Positions 1 through 6,420 of a DNA stretch of 7,180 bases are shown here, piece by piece. The notes below the pieces were generated by a model. That model was given only the letters and a program-made list of their open reading frames with translations. It was not told where the DNA came from and did no database searches. The position numbers and the translations under genes are program-made. How positions within the stretch are numbered: position 1 is the first letter of the stretch; each line of letters opens with the position of its first letter. The stretch comes from Candidatus Bathyarchaeota archaeon (GTDB lineage Archaea; Thermoproteota; Bathyarchaeia; Bathyarchaeales; SOJC01), in the NCBI GenBank assembly GCA_030608925.1, contig JAUWDF010000033.1:1-7180 (forward strand), written 5' to 3'.

Positions 1-69
1 CCATGATCTTTTAAAAATAGTTGAATAAATTAACTGCACAGGGCTCCATTACTTGGTCTTAATTTTATA

Positions 70-147
70 TGGTGGACCGGGCGGGATTTGAACCCGCGGC
101 TTCCGCCTTGCGAAGGCGGCGATCATACCAGACTGATCTACCGGCCC
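70..147 (-). tRNA. tRNA-Ala (anticodon CGC), 3' CCA encoded
   Basis: Read on the minus strand, this folds into a complete intronless cloverleaf. The acceptor stem GGGCCGG pairs with CCGGTCC, the D stem GATC with GATC, the anticodon stem CCGCC with GGCGG and the T stem GCGGG with CCCGC. The anticodon loop TTCGCAA gives anticodon CGC, which reads GCG (alanine). The third acceptor pair is G3:U70, the classic identity element for alanyl-tRNA synthetase, so anticodon and acceptor stem agree. The discriminator is A, and the next bases (70-72 on the plus strand, tgg) encode the CCA tail. Positions 73-147 are the 75-base body. A weak TATA-like stretch lies about 29 bases upstream of the 5' end (around 171-181), at the usual spacing for an archaeal tRNA promoter, but it is not a strong match. 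Confidence 0.97.
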
Positions 148-327
148 AAACACTTTCTTTCAGAGAAGAACCTATACTAAGAAATTTAGAGCTTTCTATC
201 CCTTCAAGGATTCCAGAAAGTCTGATTCTTATGTTCACCTTCATGATCCATCAACGAATTTCCACTGCGCGCGTAACAGGATCGAAAGCCCTATCTGTCT
301 CTGGCTCACCTTTGAAAGTTGATTTAG

Positions 328-777
328 ATGGGAAATCAACATATTATGGTTCGTACCAGAGCCGTCATTTTTGACGAAAAGGGAAGAATCCTTGTTCAAC
401 ACCACTTGCACTCTAAAAACGATTTCTATAGACTGCCTGGAGGTGGAGTGAGATCTCGAGAAAAGATAGAGGATTGCTTAGTTCGTGAGATAAAAGAGGA
501 AAGCGCCTTAGAGGTGAAAATTATCCGTCTACTATGGGTTCGAGATTTTTTAGATACTTCTCCTTACCATTCTATCGAACTATTCTTTCTGGCAACTGTA
601 ATAGCAGGTGACTTCATGGCAACCCCTGAGGCAGTAAACATCGAACTATTATTTAAGACTCCAGAAGAGTTGGAAGAAGTCGTGTTTTACCCAAAAGTTT
701 TCATTCCAAAGTTGAAACTTCTCAGAGACAACAGAAATTGGACTGAAGCAAATCCGTATGTAAGATCCGCCAACTAG
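328..777 (+). CDS. Nudix hydrolase family protein
   Basis: This 149-residue protein is the usual size of a single-domain Nudix hydrolase. Such enzymes cleave a nucleoside diphosphate linked to another moiety, using Mg2+ held by the Nudix helix. The Nudix box runs from about G39 to L61: G39, five residues, E45, seven residues, then REIKEE (53-58), which carries the metal-binding glutamates. The usual glycine after this block is alanine (A60). An LPGGG turn precedes the box, as is typical. The substrate cannot be read from the sequence; ADP-ribose, (d)NTP or dinucleotide polyphosphate are all possible. The ATG at 328 directly follows an in-frame TAG, so the gene cannot start earlier. An in-frame ATG at 346 (M7) also fits family N-termini. 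Neither start has a convincing Shine-Dalgarno motif, so a leaderless transcript is possible. The 180 bases between this gene and the tRNA hold nothing else I can support. Confidence 0.85.
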   Translation: MGNQHIMVRTRAVIFDEKGRILVQHHLHSKNDFYRLPGGGVRSREKIEDCLVREIKEESALEVKIIRLLWVRDFLDTSPYHSIELFFLATVIAGDFMATPEAVNIELLFKTPEELEEVVFYPKVFIPKLKLLRDNRNWTEANPYVRSAN

Positions 778-792
778 CAGATTCATCCAGTA

Positions 793-862
793 ATCAATGT
801 AATTGATAAAGACCAATCCTCATGTTGCATTACGCATCCCACATAGTCATCTACTAGATGCG
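793..862. repeat. Cluster of short inverted repeats in convergent intergenic gap
   Basis: The gene-free stretch between the Nudix stop and the korC stop (778-950) holds three short perfect inverted repeats. ATCAAT (793-798) and ATTGAT (802-807) are separated by three bases. CATCTA (848-853) and TAGATG (855-860) are separated by one base. CGCATC (833-838) and GATGCG (857-862) partly overlap the previous pair. The first begins 16 bases after the Nudix stop and could fold in its transcript. None is followed by a strong run of T on either strand, so I do not call them terminators. I see no gene in this gap. Confidence 0.35.
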
Positions 863-950
863 AGGGTTTAGGAGGTTCAAAAGCTTCGTTTGTCTACTTA
901 GCGCCTGTTCCTTAGGGAGTTTTATTCATCTGCATATAGGTGTTTAGAGA

Positions 951-1475
951 CTATAACTTGAAGCCTAATTTGAGGGCATTTAGGTTTGTCTCCACTGTAT
1001 CCGGTCTCACGGTGGAAGCTATTGCTTTTTCCAAAGCTTCCCTACTAACAATCTTCGTCTTCTTTGCAAGTGCTCCAAGCATAATTATGTTGGCATACAT
1101 TTTCGATTTGAGTTCAGATTGCGCAACATCGGTTGTGGGCACCTTATAGATTTTGGCTCCGACTTTTGGTATTTTTTTAACTAAATGCTCATCGATTAAT
1201 AACGTGCCTTTTTCCTTCAGGTCCTTCAAGTGAACATCCAAAGCGCTTTGGCTCATTACCACTAAAATGTCACACTTTCTAACGTGAGGGAATCCAATTT
1301 TCTCATTCGACAGAATTACTTCGCTCTTCGCGGCGCTTCCTCTTGCCTCAGCTCCGTAGCTTTGCGTTTGCACCACACTTTTTCCATCGTAAACAGCTGC
1401 GCGACCTAGCACTTGACCTGCAAGCACGACGCCCTGACCACCGAGCCCACTGATTCGCAACTCCACTCTAGTCAC
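951..1475 (-). CDS. korC: 2-oxoacid (probably 2-oxoglutarate):ferredoxin oxidoreductase, gamma subunit
   Basis: This 174-residue protein has the normal length for the separate gamma subunit (KorC) of archaeal 2-oxoacid:ferredoxin oxidoreductases. It opens with the family signature GLGGQG (residues 10-15). The block QSYGAEARG (38-46) is the conserved loop found in gamma subunits and gamma domains. It acts in the cytoplasm with KorA and KorB; the gamma domain packs against the TPP-bearing core. The start is GTG at 1475. The motif AGGTGG (minus strand, bases 1487-1482) lies six bases upstream and decides this start. The gene overlaps the end of korB by eight bases, so translation is probably coupled. 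It is the last gene of the operon. No clear terminator follows. Confidence 0.9.
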   Translation of the reverse strand: MTRVELRISGLGGQGVVLAGQVLGRAAVYDGKSVVQTQSYGAEARGSAAKSEVILSNEKIGFPHVRKCDILVVMSQSALDVHLKDLKEKGTLLIDEHLVKKIPKVGAKIYKVPTTDVAQSELKSKMYANIIMLGALAKKTKIVSREALEKAIASTVRPDTVETNLNALKLGFKL

Positions 1476-2289
1476 TTGTAGCCACCTTTAGTACTCGTCG
1501 CATCCTTTCGGATAATGTTGGGAGATTTTTGCATACGAATTCACCCACTACTAGCTTTCCTTCCAATTCCTTTGGAGATAGTCCCTTTGCTTCTTTCCGC
1601 GTAACACTATTCTTTTTTAGCCACTGAAGCATCTCTCCTGCTTTCCTGAATCCAGCACGTCGACCATAGGCTGTTGGACATTGACTCACCGCTTCAACAA
1701 AGCCAAAACCTTTCATCGTTAATGCTTTTCTAATAGATTCCGTCAGTTGGTTTGGGTGTGCTGTAGTCCATCTGGCTGCGTAAGAAGCTCCTGCAGAGGT
1801 TGTAAGCTGCACAGCATCAAGTTGTGGCTCAAATCCGCCGTAGGGAGTCGTCGTAGTTTTGGTGGTAATGGGTGTTGTTGGTGCTACTTGTCCTCCAGTC
1901 ATACCATAAATCATATTGTTGATCATGATTACTGTAACATCAAGGTTTCTTCTAGCTGCATGGATTAGGTGAGCTAAACCAATTCCTAAAATGTCTCCGT
2001 CACCACCGAAAACAACAACTTTCAAATCAGGACGCATAAGCTTGACACCTGTGGCCACAGCTATGCTTCTTCCATGAGTCGTGTGAATCGAATCTGCTTT
2101 GAAGTGGGGTGAAGGAATCCATGAAGAACATCCAATGCCGCTACAGAACACAAATTTCTTAAGATCTCTGTAGCCAAGCTTGTGAACCGCTCTTTGAAAG
2201 CAAGTGGACACAGTTAACCCACCACATCCTGCACAGAAGGGGAACGGGATTCCCCTGAGGTAGTTTTTACTGGAAAAGGCTTCACTCAT
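1468..2289 (-). CDS. korB: 2-oxoacid (probably 2-oxoglutarate):ferredoxin oxidoreductase, beta subunit, TPP-binding
   Basis: This is the 273-residue thiamine-diphosphate and iron-sulfur subunit. The TPP/Mg motif is GDGD at residues 96-99, followed by the NN pair at 124-125. Four cysteines, C19, C22, C54 and C204, have the spacing of the single [4Fe-4S] cluster ligands in the beta subunit of OFOR enzymes such as that of Sulfolobus. The context SGIGCSS and the HTTHGRS block (69-75) also fit this group. The enzyme decarboxylates a 2-oxoacid on TPP, passes electrons through the cluster to ferredoxin and transfers the acyl group to CoA. The start ATG overlaps the korA stop (ATGA, 2286-2289). A GAGGAG stretch nine bases upstream, inside korA, can serve as ribosome binding site. 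2-oxoglutarate as substrate is inferred from subunit layout; pyruvate or a branched-chain oxoacid is not excluded. Confidence 0.93.
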   Translation of the reverse strand: MSEAFSSKNYLRGIPFPFCAGCGGLTVSTCFQRAVHKLGYRDLKKFVFCSGIGCSSWIPSPHFKADSIHTTHGRSIAVATGVKLMRPDLKVVVFGGDGDILGIGLAHLIHAARRNLDVTVIMINNMIYGMTGGQVAPTTPITTKTTTTPYGGFEPQLDAVQLTTSAGASYAARWTTAHPNQLTESIRKALTMKGFGFVEAVSQCPTAYGRRAGFRKAGEMLQWLKKNSVTRKEAKGLSPKELEGKLVVGEFVCKNLPTLSERMRRVLKVATSD

Positions 2290-3431
2290 TTCTCCACACT
2301 CCTCTTGATCTCGGAATAGAGCTCTTCAGGCGTCAATAACTCTCCGCCACCGATCTTATTCATCGGAATAACCCTAGCATCACCATTAACTACTCTTTGA
2401 ACCTCAAAGAAAAGTTGCTTTAGGTTCATTTCAGGAACTATAATTGTCTCGGCTCTACTAGCCATTCTTTGCACGATTCCTTCGGGAAAGGGCCAAATCG
2501 TTTTGAGACGGACATGCCCAACTTTGATGCCATCTTCTCTCGCCATTTCCGTGGCTTCATCAACAGCACGAGAGGTACATCCGAAAGTCACTAAACCAAC
2601 ATCACAATCATCCACTTCAAAGGCTTCGAAGTCCGCCAGTAGTTCATTGTTACTCAGGATTTTCCCTACAAGCCTTTCCACAAGATCCTTATGAATTTTA
2701 GGATCTGAGGTGAACCGCAATCCAAGCTCGTTGTGAGTAGATCCTGTTACTGTGATGTTGTAGCCTTCACCAACTGAGGGCATTGGCGGTACTTCCTCAC
2801 CCCCAAAAAACAGCTTATCATCAGATTGCGGTTTCTTTCTATCAAATACTTTCACTTTCTCAGGTGGCGGTATGAACACTTGTTCTCTCATGTGCGCCAC
2901 AGCTTCATCTGCTAGCAGTATTACTGGAGTACGATATTGCTCCGCCAAGTTGAAGGCGCGTATTGTTAAATCAAACATTTCCTGAACTGAGTTGGGAGAC
3001 AAAACTATTGCTGCATAATCGCCATGAGTACCCCATCTGGATTGCATAACATCACCTTGACCACACTTAGTGGCTTGTCCCGTGCTTGGACCTGCTCGTT
3101 GCACGTCCACTATAACGCAGGGAGTTTCAGTCATGAAGGCGTAACCAATGTTTTCCTGCATTAGACTGAAACCTGGACCAGAAGTTGCAGTCATTGCTTT
3201 GGCTCCAGTCCAACTTGCCCCGATCACTGAAGCTATCGAGGCAATCTCGTCTTCCATTTGAATCATAATTCCCCCTACTTGTGGCAAGCGTTTCGCCAGA
3301 TGCTCAGCGATTTCACTTGCAGGAGTGATAGGGTAACCCGCAAAAAACTTACATCCAACAATAATGGCAGCTTCAGCAAGTGCTTCGTTACCTTGCATGA
3401 AATATGTGCCGGAGAGCAGATGTTTGACCAT
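2286..3431 (-). CDS. korA: 2-oxoacid (probably 2-oxoglutarate):ferredoxin oxidoreductase, alpha subunit
   Basis: This 381-residue protein matches the usual length of KorA. The N-terminal half is the pyrimidine-binding domain, with YPITP at 33-37 (the substrate-contacting loop of this family), the acidic stretch MEDE at 59-62, TSGPG at 83-87 and QRAGPSTG at 111-118. A linker of roughly 195-235 leads to the C-terminal transketolase-like domain (about 275-381), including VTFGCTS and a GHVRLKTIWPFP block. It pairs with KorB to form the active site. It is the first gene of a tightly overlapping korA-korB-korC operon. The ATG at 3431 is fixed by a perfect GGAGGT six bases upstream. No korD-type ferredoxin subunit gene lies upstream, where some methanogen operons have one; the neighbour there is the divergent tldD. 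Confidence 0.93.
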   Translation of the reverse strand: MVKHLLSGTYFMQGNEALAEAAIIVGCKFFAGYPITPASEIAEHLAKRLPQVGGIMIQMEDEIASIASVIGASWTGAKAMTATSGPGFSLMQENIGYAFMTETPCVIVDVQRAGPSTGQATKCGQGDVMQSRWGTHGDYAAIVLSPNSVQEMFDLTIRAFNLAEQYRTPVILLADEAVAHMREQVFIPPPEKVKVFDRKKPQSDDKLFFGGEEVPPMPSVGEGYNITVTGSTHNELGLRFTSDPKIHKDLVERLVGKILSNNELLADFEAFEVDDCDVGLVTFGCTSRAVDEATEMAREDGIKVGHVRLKTIWPFPEGIVQRMASRAETIIVPEMNLKQLFFEVQRVVNGDARVIPMNKIGGGELLTPEELYSEIKRSVEK

Positions 3432-3437
3432 TCAGCG

Positions 3438-3443
3438 ACCTCC
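3438..3443 (-). promoter_or_regulatory. Shine-Dalgarno motif of korA
   Basis: On the minus strand these bases read GGAGGT, a full match to the archaeal anti-Shine-Dalgarno sequence, with a six-base spacer to the korA ATG. It shows that korA has a leader and is not leaderless. Confidence 0.85.
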
Positions 3444-3471
3444 AAGAGTTTTTAGTGTGTCCATCCCTCAG

Positions 3472-3477
3472 TTTAAA
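3472..3477 (-). promoter_or_regulatory. Probable TATA box for korABC
   Basis: The minus strand reads TTTAAA here, preceded by the A-rich stretch GATAAACC that could serve as a BRE. It lies about 43 bases upstream of the korA ATG. With the usual 22-27 base TATA-to-start distance in archaea, transcription would begin near 3449. That leaves a leader of about 18 bases, just enough for the GGAGGT site. This is a pattern match, not a mapped promoter. Confidence 0.5.
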
Positions 3478-3490
3478 GGTTTATCTAATC

Positions 3491-3507
3491 AACCTGGAAG
3501 GTTTTTT
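3491..3507 (+). terminator. Short hairpin followed by six T (terminator-like)
   Basis: AACCT (3491-3495) and AGGTT (3499-3503) form a five-base perfect stem around the loop GGA. The T-run 3502-3507 overlaps and follows the 3' arm. On the plus strand this resembles a small intrinsic terminator, lying upstream of the proposed tldD promoter. It could stop antisense or read-through transcripts entering the tldD side. The stem is short and chance is a real alternative. Confidence 0.25.
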
Positions 3508-3509
3508 AC

Positions 3510-3528
3510 AATAGGGCAGAGCCCTATT
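3510..3528. repeat. Perfect 8+8-base palindrome between divergent promoters (possible operator)
   Basis: AATAGGGC (3510-3517) and GCCCTATT (3521-3528) are perfect inverted repeats around the three-base spacer AGA. The element lies between the proposed korA TATA box (3472-3477) and tldD TATA box (3580-3585), with its centre about 44 bases upstream of the former and 64 upstream of the latter. Size, symmetry and position suit a dimeric helix-turn-helix regulator controlling both operons. As RNA it would also form a stable hairpin, with T at 3527-3530 on the plus strand. No regulator gene is present in the window to link to it. Confidence 0.5.
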
Positions 3529-3579
3529 TTGGCGGAAAGCAGGGACACATCATCTAGGTCTTATCAACTAATGAAAAAG

Positions 3580-3585
3580 TATTTA
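3580..3585 (+). promoter_or_regulatory. Probable TATA box for tldD-tldE
   Basis: The bases TATTTA follow an A-rich GAAAAAG stretch that could act as a BRE. The box centre is about 41 bases upstream of the TTG at 3624 and 32 bases upstream of the GTG at 3615. The 41-base distance nearly equals that of the korA promoter on the other side and would leave a short leader containing AGGTGA. Pattern match only. Confidence 0.45.
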
Positions 3586-3612
3586 CCTTTTTGAATGAGC
3601 TAACGTAAGTTT

Positions 3613-3618
3613 AGGTGA
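3613..3618 (+). promoter_or_regulatory. Shine-Dalgarno motif that bears on the tldD start
   Basis: AGGTGA matches the archaeal Shine-Dalgarno core, and five bases separate it from an in-frame TTG at 3624. The GTG at 3615, the longest possible start, lies inside this motif and has no ribosome binding site of its own. This favours TTG 3624 as the true start. Confidence 0.5.
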
Positions 3619-5042
3619 AAAGTTTGAATCAAGATTTGCCTGACTACACTCTGGATTACGCTAGAACCAAAGGCGTTGAATATGCTGAAGTAAGAGCCCA
3701 TAATACGAAACTAGAGCAAATGACCATTAAAAATGGCATCTTAGACGCGTTCGTTTCAACTGTTGACAACGGATATTGTGTAAGGATATTAGCTAAAGGA
3801 GGGATAGGTTTTGCTTCCTCTAACAGGTGGACAAAAGAAGAAGCTAGAAAGATTGTAGAAATAGCTCATGAATTTGCTGTTTCTGCGAGGCGCAAGAACA
3901 AGATTGCCTTCGCTTCTGAGACGGGGGTTGAAGCGAAATGGAATGTAATGCAAGAGAAGAATATCGCGGATGTTTCTCCCGAAAAAAAGATCAGCGAGTT
4001 GATGGAAGTGGACAAAAGGCTAACGTCTGACCAAATAAAGGTTCCTAGCAGAATTTTAGCTTGCTCAACTATCCTATCGGAAAAATATTTTGTGAATTCA
4101 GAAGGCTCCACAATCTCATCATTTCTACCTACGATTTCGGCTTTCGCCTTCATCACTATAGTTGAAAACAATAAGCCCGAACAAGCTTTCAAAATGTTTG
4201 GAGGAAGTGGAGGATGGGAAATTTTCGAAAAGTGGAAAATGGCTGATAAGCTACTGCATGAAGCAAAGGTTCTCCAACAACTAATTAAAAGTGGTAAGGC
4301 TGTCCAGTCAGGAAAAATGGATTTGGTTTGTGGACCTGAAGTCACCGGTATAGCATCTCACGAATCTTGTGGACACCCAATTGAGGCAGACCGCATACTT
4401 GGACGGGAAATGAGTCAAGCAGGACGCTCGTTCATCTATCCAGGAGGACCTTACTGGATTGGAACTAGAATTGGCAGCGATATAGTCACAATTATCGATG
4501 ACCCCACACTACCAAACAGCTATGGGTACTACAAGTATGATGACGAAGGAATCAAAGCTAGACCTCGTTATCTGTATAAAGACGGAATCATAAACGAGTT
4601 CCTTCACAACAGAGAATCCGCTGCTAAACTGGGTACAAGGAGCAATGGCTCTTCAAGAGCTTCCAATTATAACCGAGAAGCAATTGTGAGGATGGCAAAT
4701 ACATATTTACAGCCTGGTGACCTGACGGAAGAAGAAGTTTTTGAAGATGTGAAACATGGAATCTACATGCGTTCCTTTACAGAATGGAATATTGATGATA
4801 GACGTTTTAATCAACGCTATGTGGGGAGAGAAGCCTATCTAATCGAAAAAGGAGAACTGACACATCCTGTCGCTAGACCAGTCATTGAAACCTCCACTAA
4901 AACTTGGTGGAGTTCAGTTGATGCAATATCGAAGAAGATTGAATACGAAGCTGCCACATGTGGCAAAGGTGATCCCATGCAGGGAATTCCTGTGGACACA
5001 GGTGGTCCGATCATCCGTTTGAGAGAGGTGTATGTAAAATGA
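3615..5042 (+). CDS. tldD: TldD-family metalloprotease subunit
   Basis: This 475-residue protein is a full-length TldD, the catalytic half of the TldD/TldE (PmbA) zinc protease. In bacteria that enzyme degrades unfolded peptides and matures microcin B17 and helps remove the CcdA antitoxin. The metal site is HESCGH at residues 249-254 (HExxxH), within the TldD block ending GHPIEAD. The conserved C-terminal cysteine is C449, in CGKGDPMQG. Other family blocks visible are DDEG (309-312), LHNRESA (330-336) and NREAIVRMANTY (353-364). No signal peptide or membrane segment is seen, so it is cytoplasmic. The longest start is GTG at 3615, directly after an in-frame TAG. The Shine-Dalgarno position suggests TTG at 3624, which would remove three residues. 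It heads a plus-strand peptidase cluster divergent from korABC and overlaps tldE by four bases. Confidence 0.93.
   Translation: MKSLNQDLPDYTLDYARTKGVEYAEVRAHNTKLEQMTIKNGILDAFVSTVDNGYCVRILAKGGIGFASSNRWTKEEARKIVEIAHEFAVSARRKNKIAFASETGVEAKWNVMQEKNIADVSPEKKISELMEVDKRLTSDQIKVPSRILACSTILSEKYFVNSEGSTISSFLPTISAFAFITIVENNKPEQAFKMFGGSGGWEIFEKWKMADKLLHEAKVLQQLIKSGKAVQSGKMDLVCGPEVTGIASHESCGHPIEADRILGREMSQAGRSFIYPGGPYWIGTRIGSDIVTIIDDPTLPNSYGYYKYDDEGIKARPRYLYKDGIINEFLHNRESAAKLGTRSNGSSRASNYNREAIVRMANTYLQPGDLTEEEVFEDVKHGIYMRSFTEWNIDDRRFNQRYVGREAYLIEKGELTHPVARPVIETSTKTWWSSVDAISKKIEYEAATCGKGDPMQGIPVDTGGPIIRLREVYVK
5025..5030 (+). promoter_or_regulatory. Shine-Dalgarno motif of tldE inside the end of tldD
   Basis: GAGGTG lies in the last codons of tldD, eight bases before the tldE ATG, which itself overlaps the tldD stop as ATGA. 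This supports coupled, balanced translation of the two subunits. Confidence 0.7.
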
Positions 5043-6364
5043 GTAAGGCTTTAGCAAACACAGAGCTCATGGTAAAAAAAGCTAAATCACTAGGAGCTGA
5101 TAACGTCATTGCAAAAACTACCTTCGGAAAGTATAGACAAACTCGATTCAGTAACAACGAAATAGACATCTCGGTTGCTTGGGATGAGTATGTAACAGAC
5201 GTAGCTCTTGTGTGGAACAAACGACTAGTAGCGACTGAAATAAGGGACTTTCAAAATTCGGAGAAGCGTATAGAAGATCTATTCAAATTGGCGAAGGTTT
5301 CCAGAGAAAATCCACACTACGGTGGAGTAGCAAAGGGCAAATACAGTTACTCCAAACCCTCTGCAGATGAACAACTTCGAAGCTTTGAAAACCCTTCAGA
5401 TTACGTTCATGAAGCCATAGAAGCTGCTCAAAAGGAAGTTAGCACTGATATAAATACTGGAGGAATACTTTTCACAAAATTCGAAGACATCTATCTAGTC
5501 TCTTCTGAAGGACCAAATGGACAAGATGCCAGATCAGCCATAGAACTGTCGATCAGAGCTTTTTCTCAAGTTGACGCTTCAGGACATGGCGTCGAATGTT
5601 CCTCTTCACTTAAAGATTTCAAACCCGCCAGAGCCGGAGAAAAAGCAGGACGAATTGCAAAACTTGCCATGAATCCAAAAGAGGGAAAAGAAGGCAAATA
5701 CGACGTTATTTTTGACCCCCTCTTCTTTGGTTCAATGCTGGGCACATGGGGGTCAATGGCATCCGCATATTCTGTTATGATCCAACTGTCAATCTTCGCA
5801 AATAAACTTGGACAAGAAGTGGCTTCAGATCTTGTGACACTACGAGACAAACCTGCTGATTACTCAGTCCATAATCGAACATTCGATGATGAAGGTTTCC
5901 CAGCTCAAGAAAACGTGTTCATAGATAAGGGAGTTCTTAAAACTTATCTTCACAACACATCAACCGCAGTAAAATTCAAGACAAAAACAACTGGCAACGC
6001 CGGATTAGTTCAACCGACACCATGGAACATTGAGATGGATGCAGGAGACATGAGTAAAAACGAGCTTTTCAACCAAGTGAAGAAGGGCTTATACTTAACT
6101 AATACCTGGTATACCAGATTCCAGAACTACGCCACTGGAGATTTCTCCACAATTCCAAGAGACGGAATATTCCTAATAGAGCACGGTAAAATCAAGGAAT
6201 CGTGGAAGGACCTACGCCTCAGCGACAACATTCTCAGAATTCTTAAACAGATATCAGGCCTTTCAAAAGAGAGACAGCACGTCCACTGGTGGCTCGAAGC
6301 TGAACCGCCATCTCTATCCCCATATGTTCTCGCAAAGGACATACAAATGACGAGACCAAAATAG
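5039..6364 (+). CDS. tldE: TldE/PmbA-family protein, non-catalytic partner of TldD
   Basis: This 441-residue protein is the paralogue and partner of TldD. The fold-defining blocks align with those of TldD: YDVIFDPLFFGSMLG (221-235) sits where TldD carries its metal motif, and FDDEGFPAQENVFIDKG (282-298), followed by LHNTSTA (304-310), matches the DDEG and LHNRESA blocks. The HExxxH motif is absent, as is normal for TldE/PmbA, so it should not bind the catalytic zinc itself. In the known enzyme the two proteins form a heterodimer with a closed chamber that admits only unfolded peptides. The ATG overlaps the tldD stop (ATGA, 5039-5042) with GAGGTG eight bases upstream. Cytoplasmic; no signal peptide. 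Assignment to the family is firm. The natural substrate in this organism is unknown. Confidence 0.9.
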   Translation: MSKALANTELMVKKAKSLGADNVIAKTTFGKYRQTRFSNNEIDISVAWDEYVTDVALVWNKRLVATEIRDFQNSEKRIEDLFKLAKVSRENPHYGGVAKGKYSYSKPSADEQLRSFENPSDYVHEAIEAAQKEVSTDINTGGILFTKFEDIYLVSSEGPNGQDARSAIELSIRAFSQVDASGHGVECSSSLKDFKPARAGEKAGRIAKLAMNPKEGKEGKYDVIFDPLFFGSMLGTWGSMASAYSVMIQLSIFANKLGQEVASDLVTLRDKPADYSVHNRTFDDEGFPAQENVFIDKGVLKTYLHNTSTAVKFKTKTTGNAGLVQPTPWNIEMDAGDMSKNELFNQVKKGLYLTNTWYTRFQNYATGDFSTIPRDGIFLIEHGKIKESWKDLRLSDNILRILKQISGLSKERQHVHWWLEAEPPSLSPYVLAKDIQMTRPK

Positions 6365-6377
6365 CCAATCTCAAATA

Positions 6378-6391
6378 CTGAGAAAACTCAG
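6378..6391 (+). repeat. Perfect 5+5-base hairpin with AAAA loop between tldE and the next gene
   Basis: CTGAG (6378-6382), loop AAAA, CTCAG (6387-6391). A second CTGAG at 6408-6412 overlaps the GAGGG that may serve as ribosome binding site for the next gene, so the middle CTCAG could pair with either copy. No T-run follows, so this does not look like a terminator. The short 56-base gap suggests that the downstream gene is transcribed together with tldDE. Confidence 0.35.
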
Positions 6392-6420
6392 ATGTTCAAG
6401 GAAAAAACTGAGGGTTTATA

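Noticed and set aside
69..374. A 101-codon plus-strand open frame starting in the tRNA region
   Set aside because: Its first third is the antisense of tRNA-Ala, a well-known source of false GFEPA-type proteins; the rest has no family resemblance and overlaps the Nudix start in another frame.
848..860. CATCTA-C-TAGATG palindrome as a transcription terminator
   Set aside because: A one-base spacer cannot form an RNA loop without opening the stem, and no T-run follows on either strand.
871..903. A GGAGGT motif in the convergent gap that might mark a small gene
   Set aside because: The nearest start in a sensible range is a TTG that reaches a stop after three codons; no supported small gene follows.
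3364..3594. Plus-strand open frame spanning the korA start and the divergent control region
   Set aside because: It is antisense to korA over its first part, has no family likeness, and covers the promoters and palindrome that explain the region better.
3866..4345. A 159-codon minus-strand open frame
   Set aside because: It lies wholly inside tldD, whose plus-strand frame carries all the conserved family blocks; the antisense product resembles nothing and has no ribosome binding site I can see.
5566..5850. Minus-strand open frame within tldE
   Set aside because: Antisense shadow of a firmly identified gene, with no recognisable domain.
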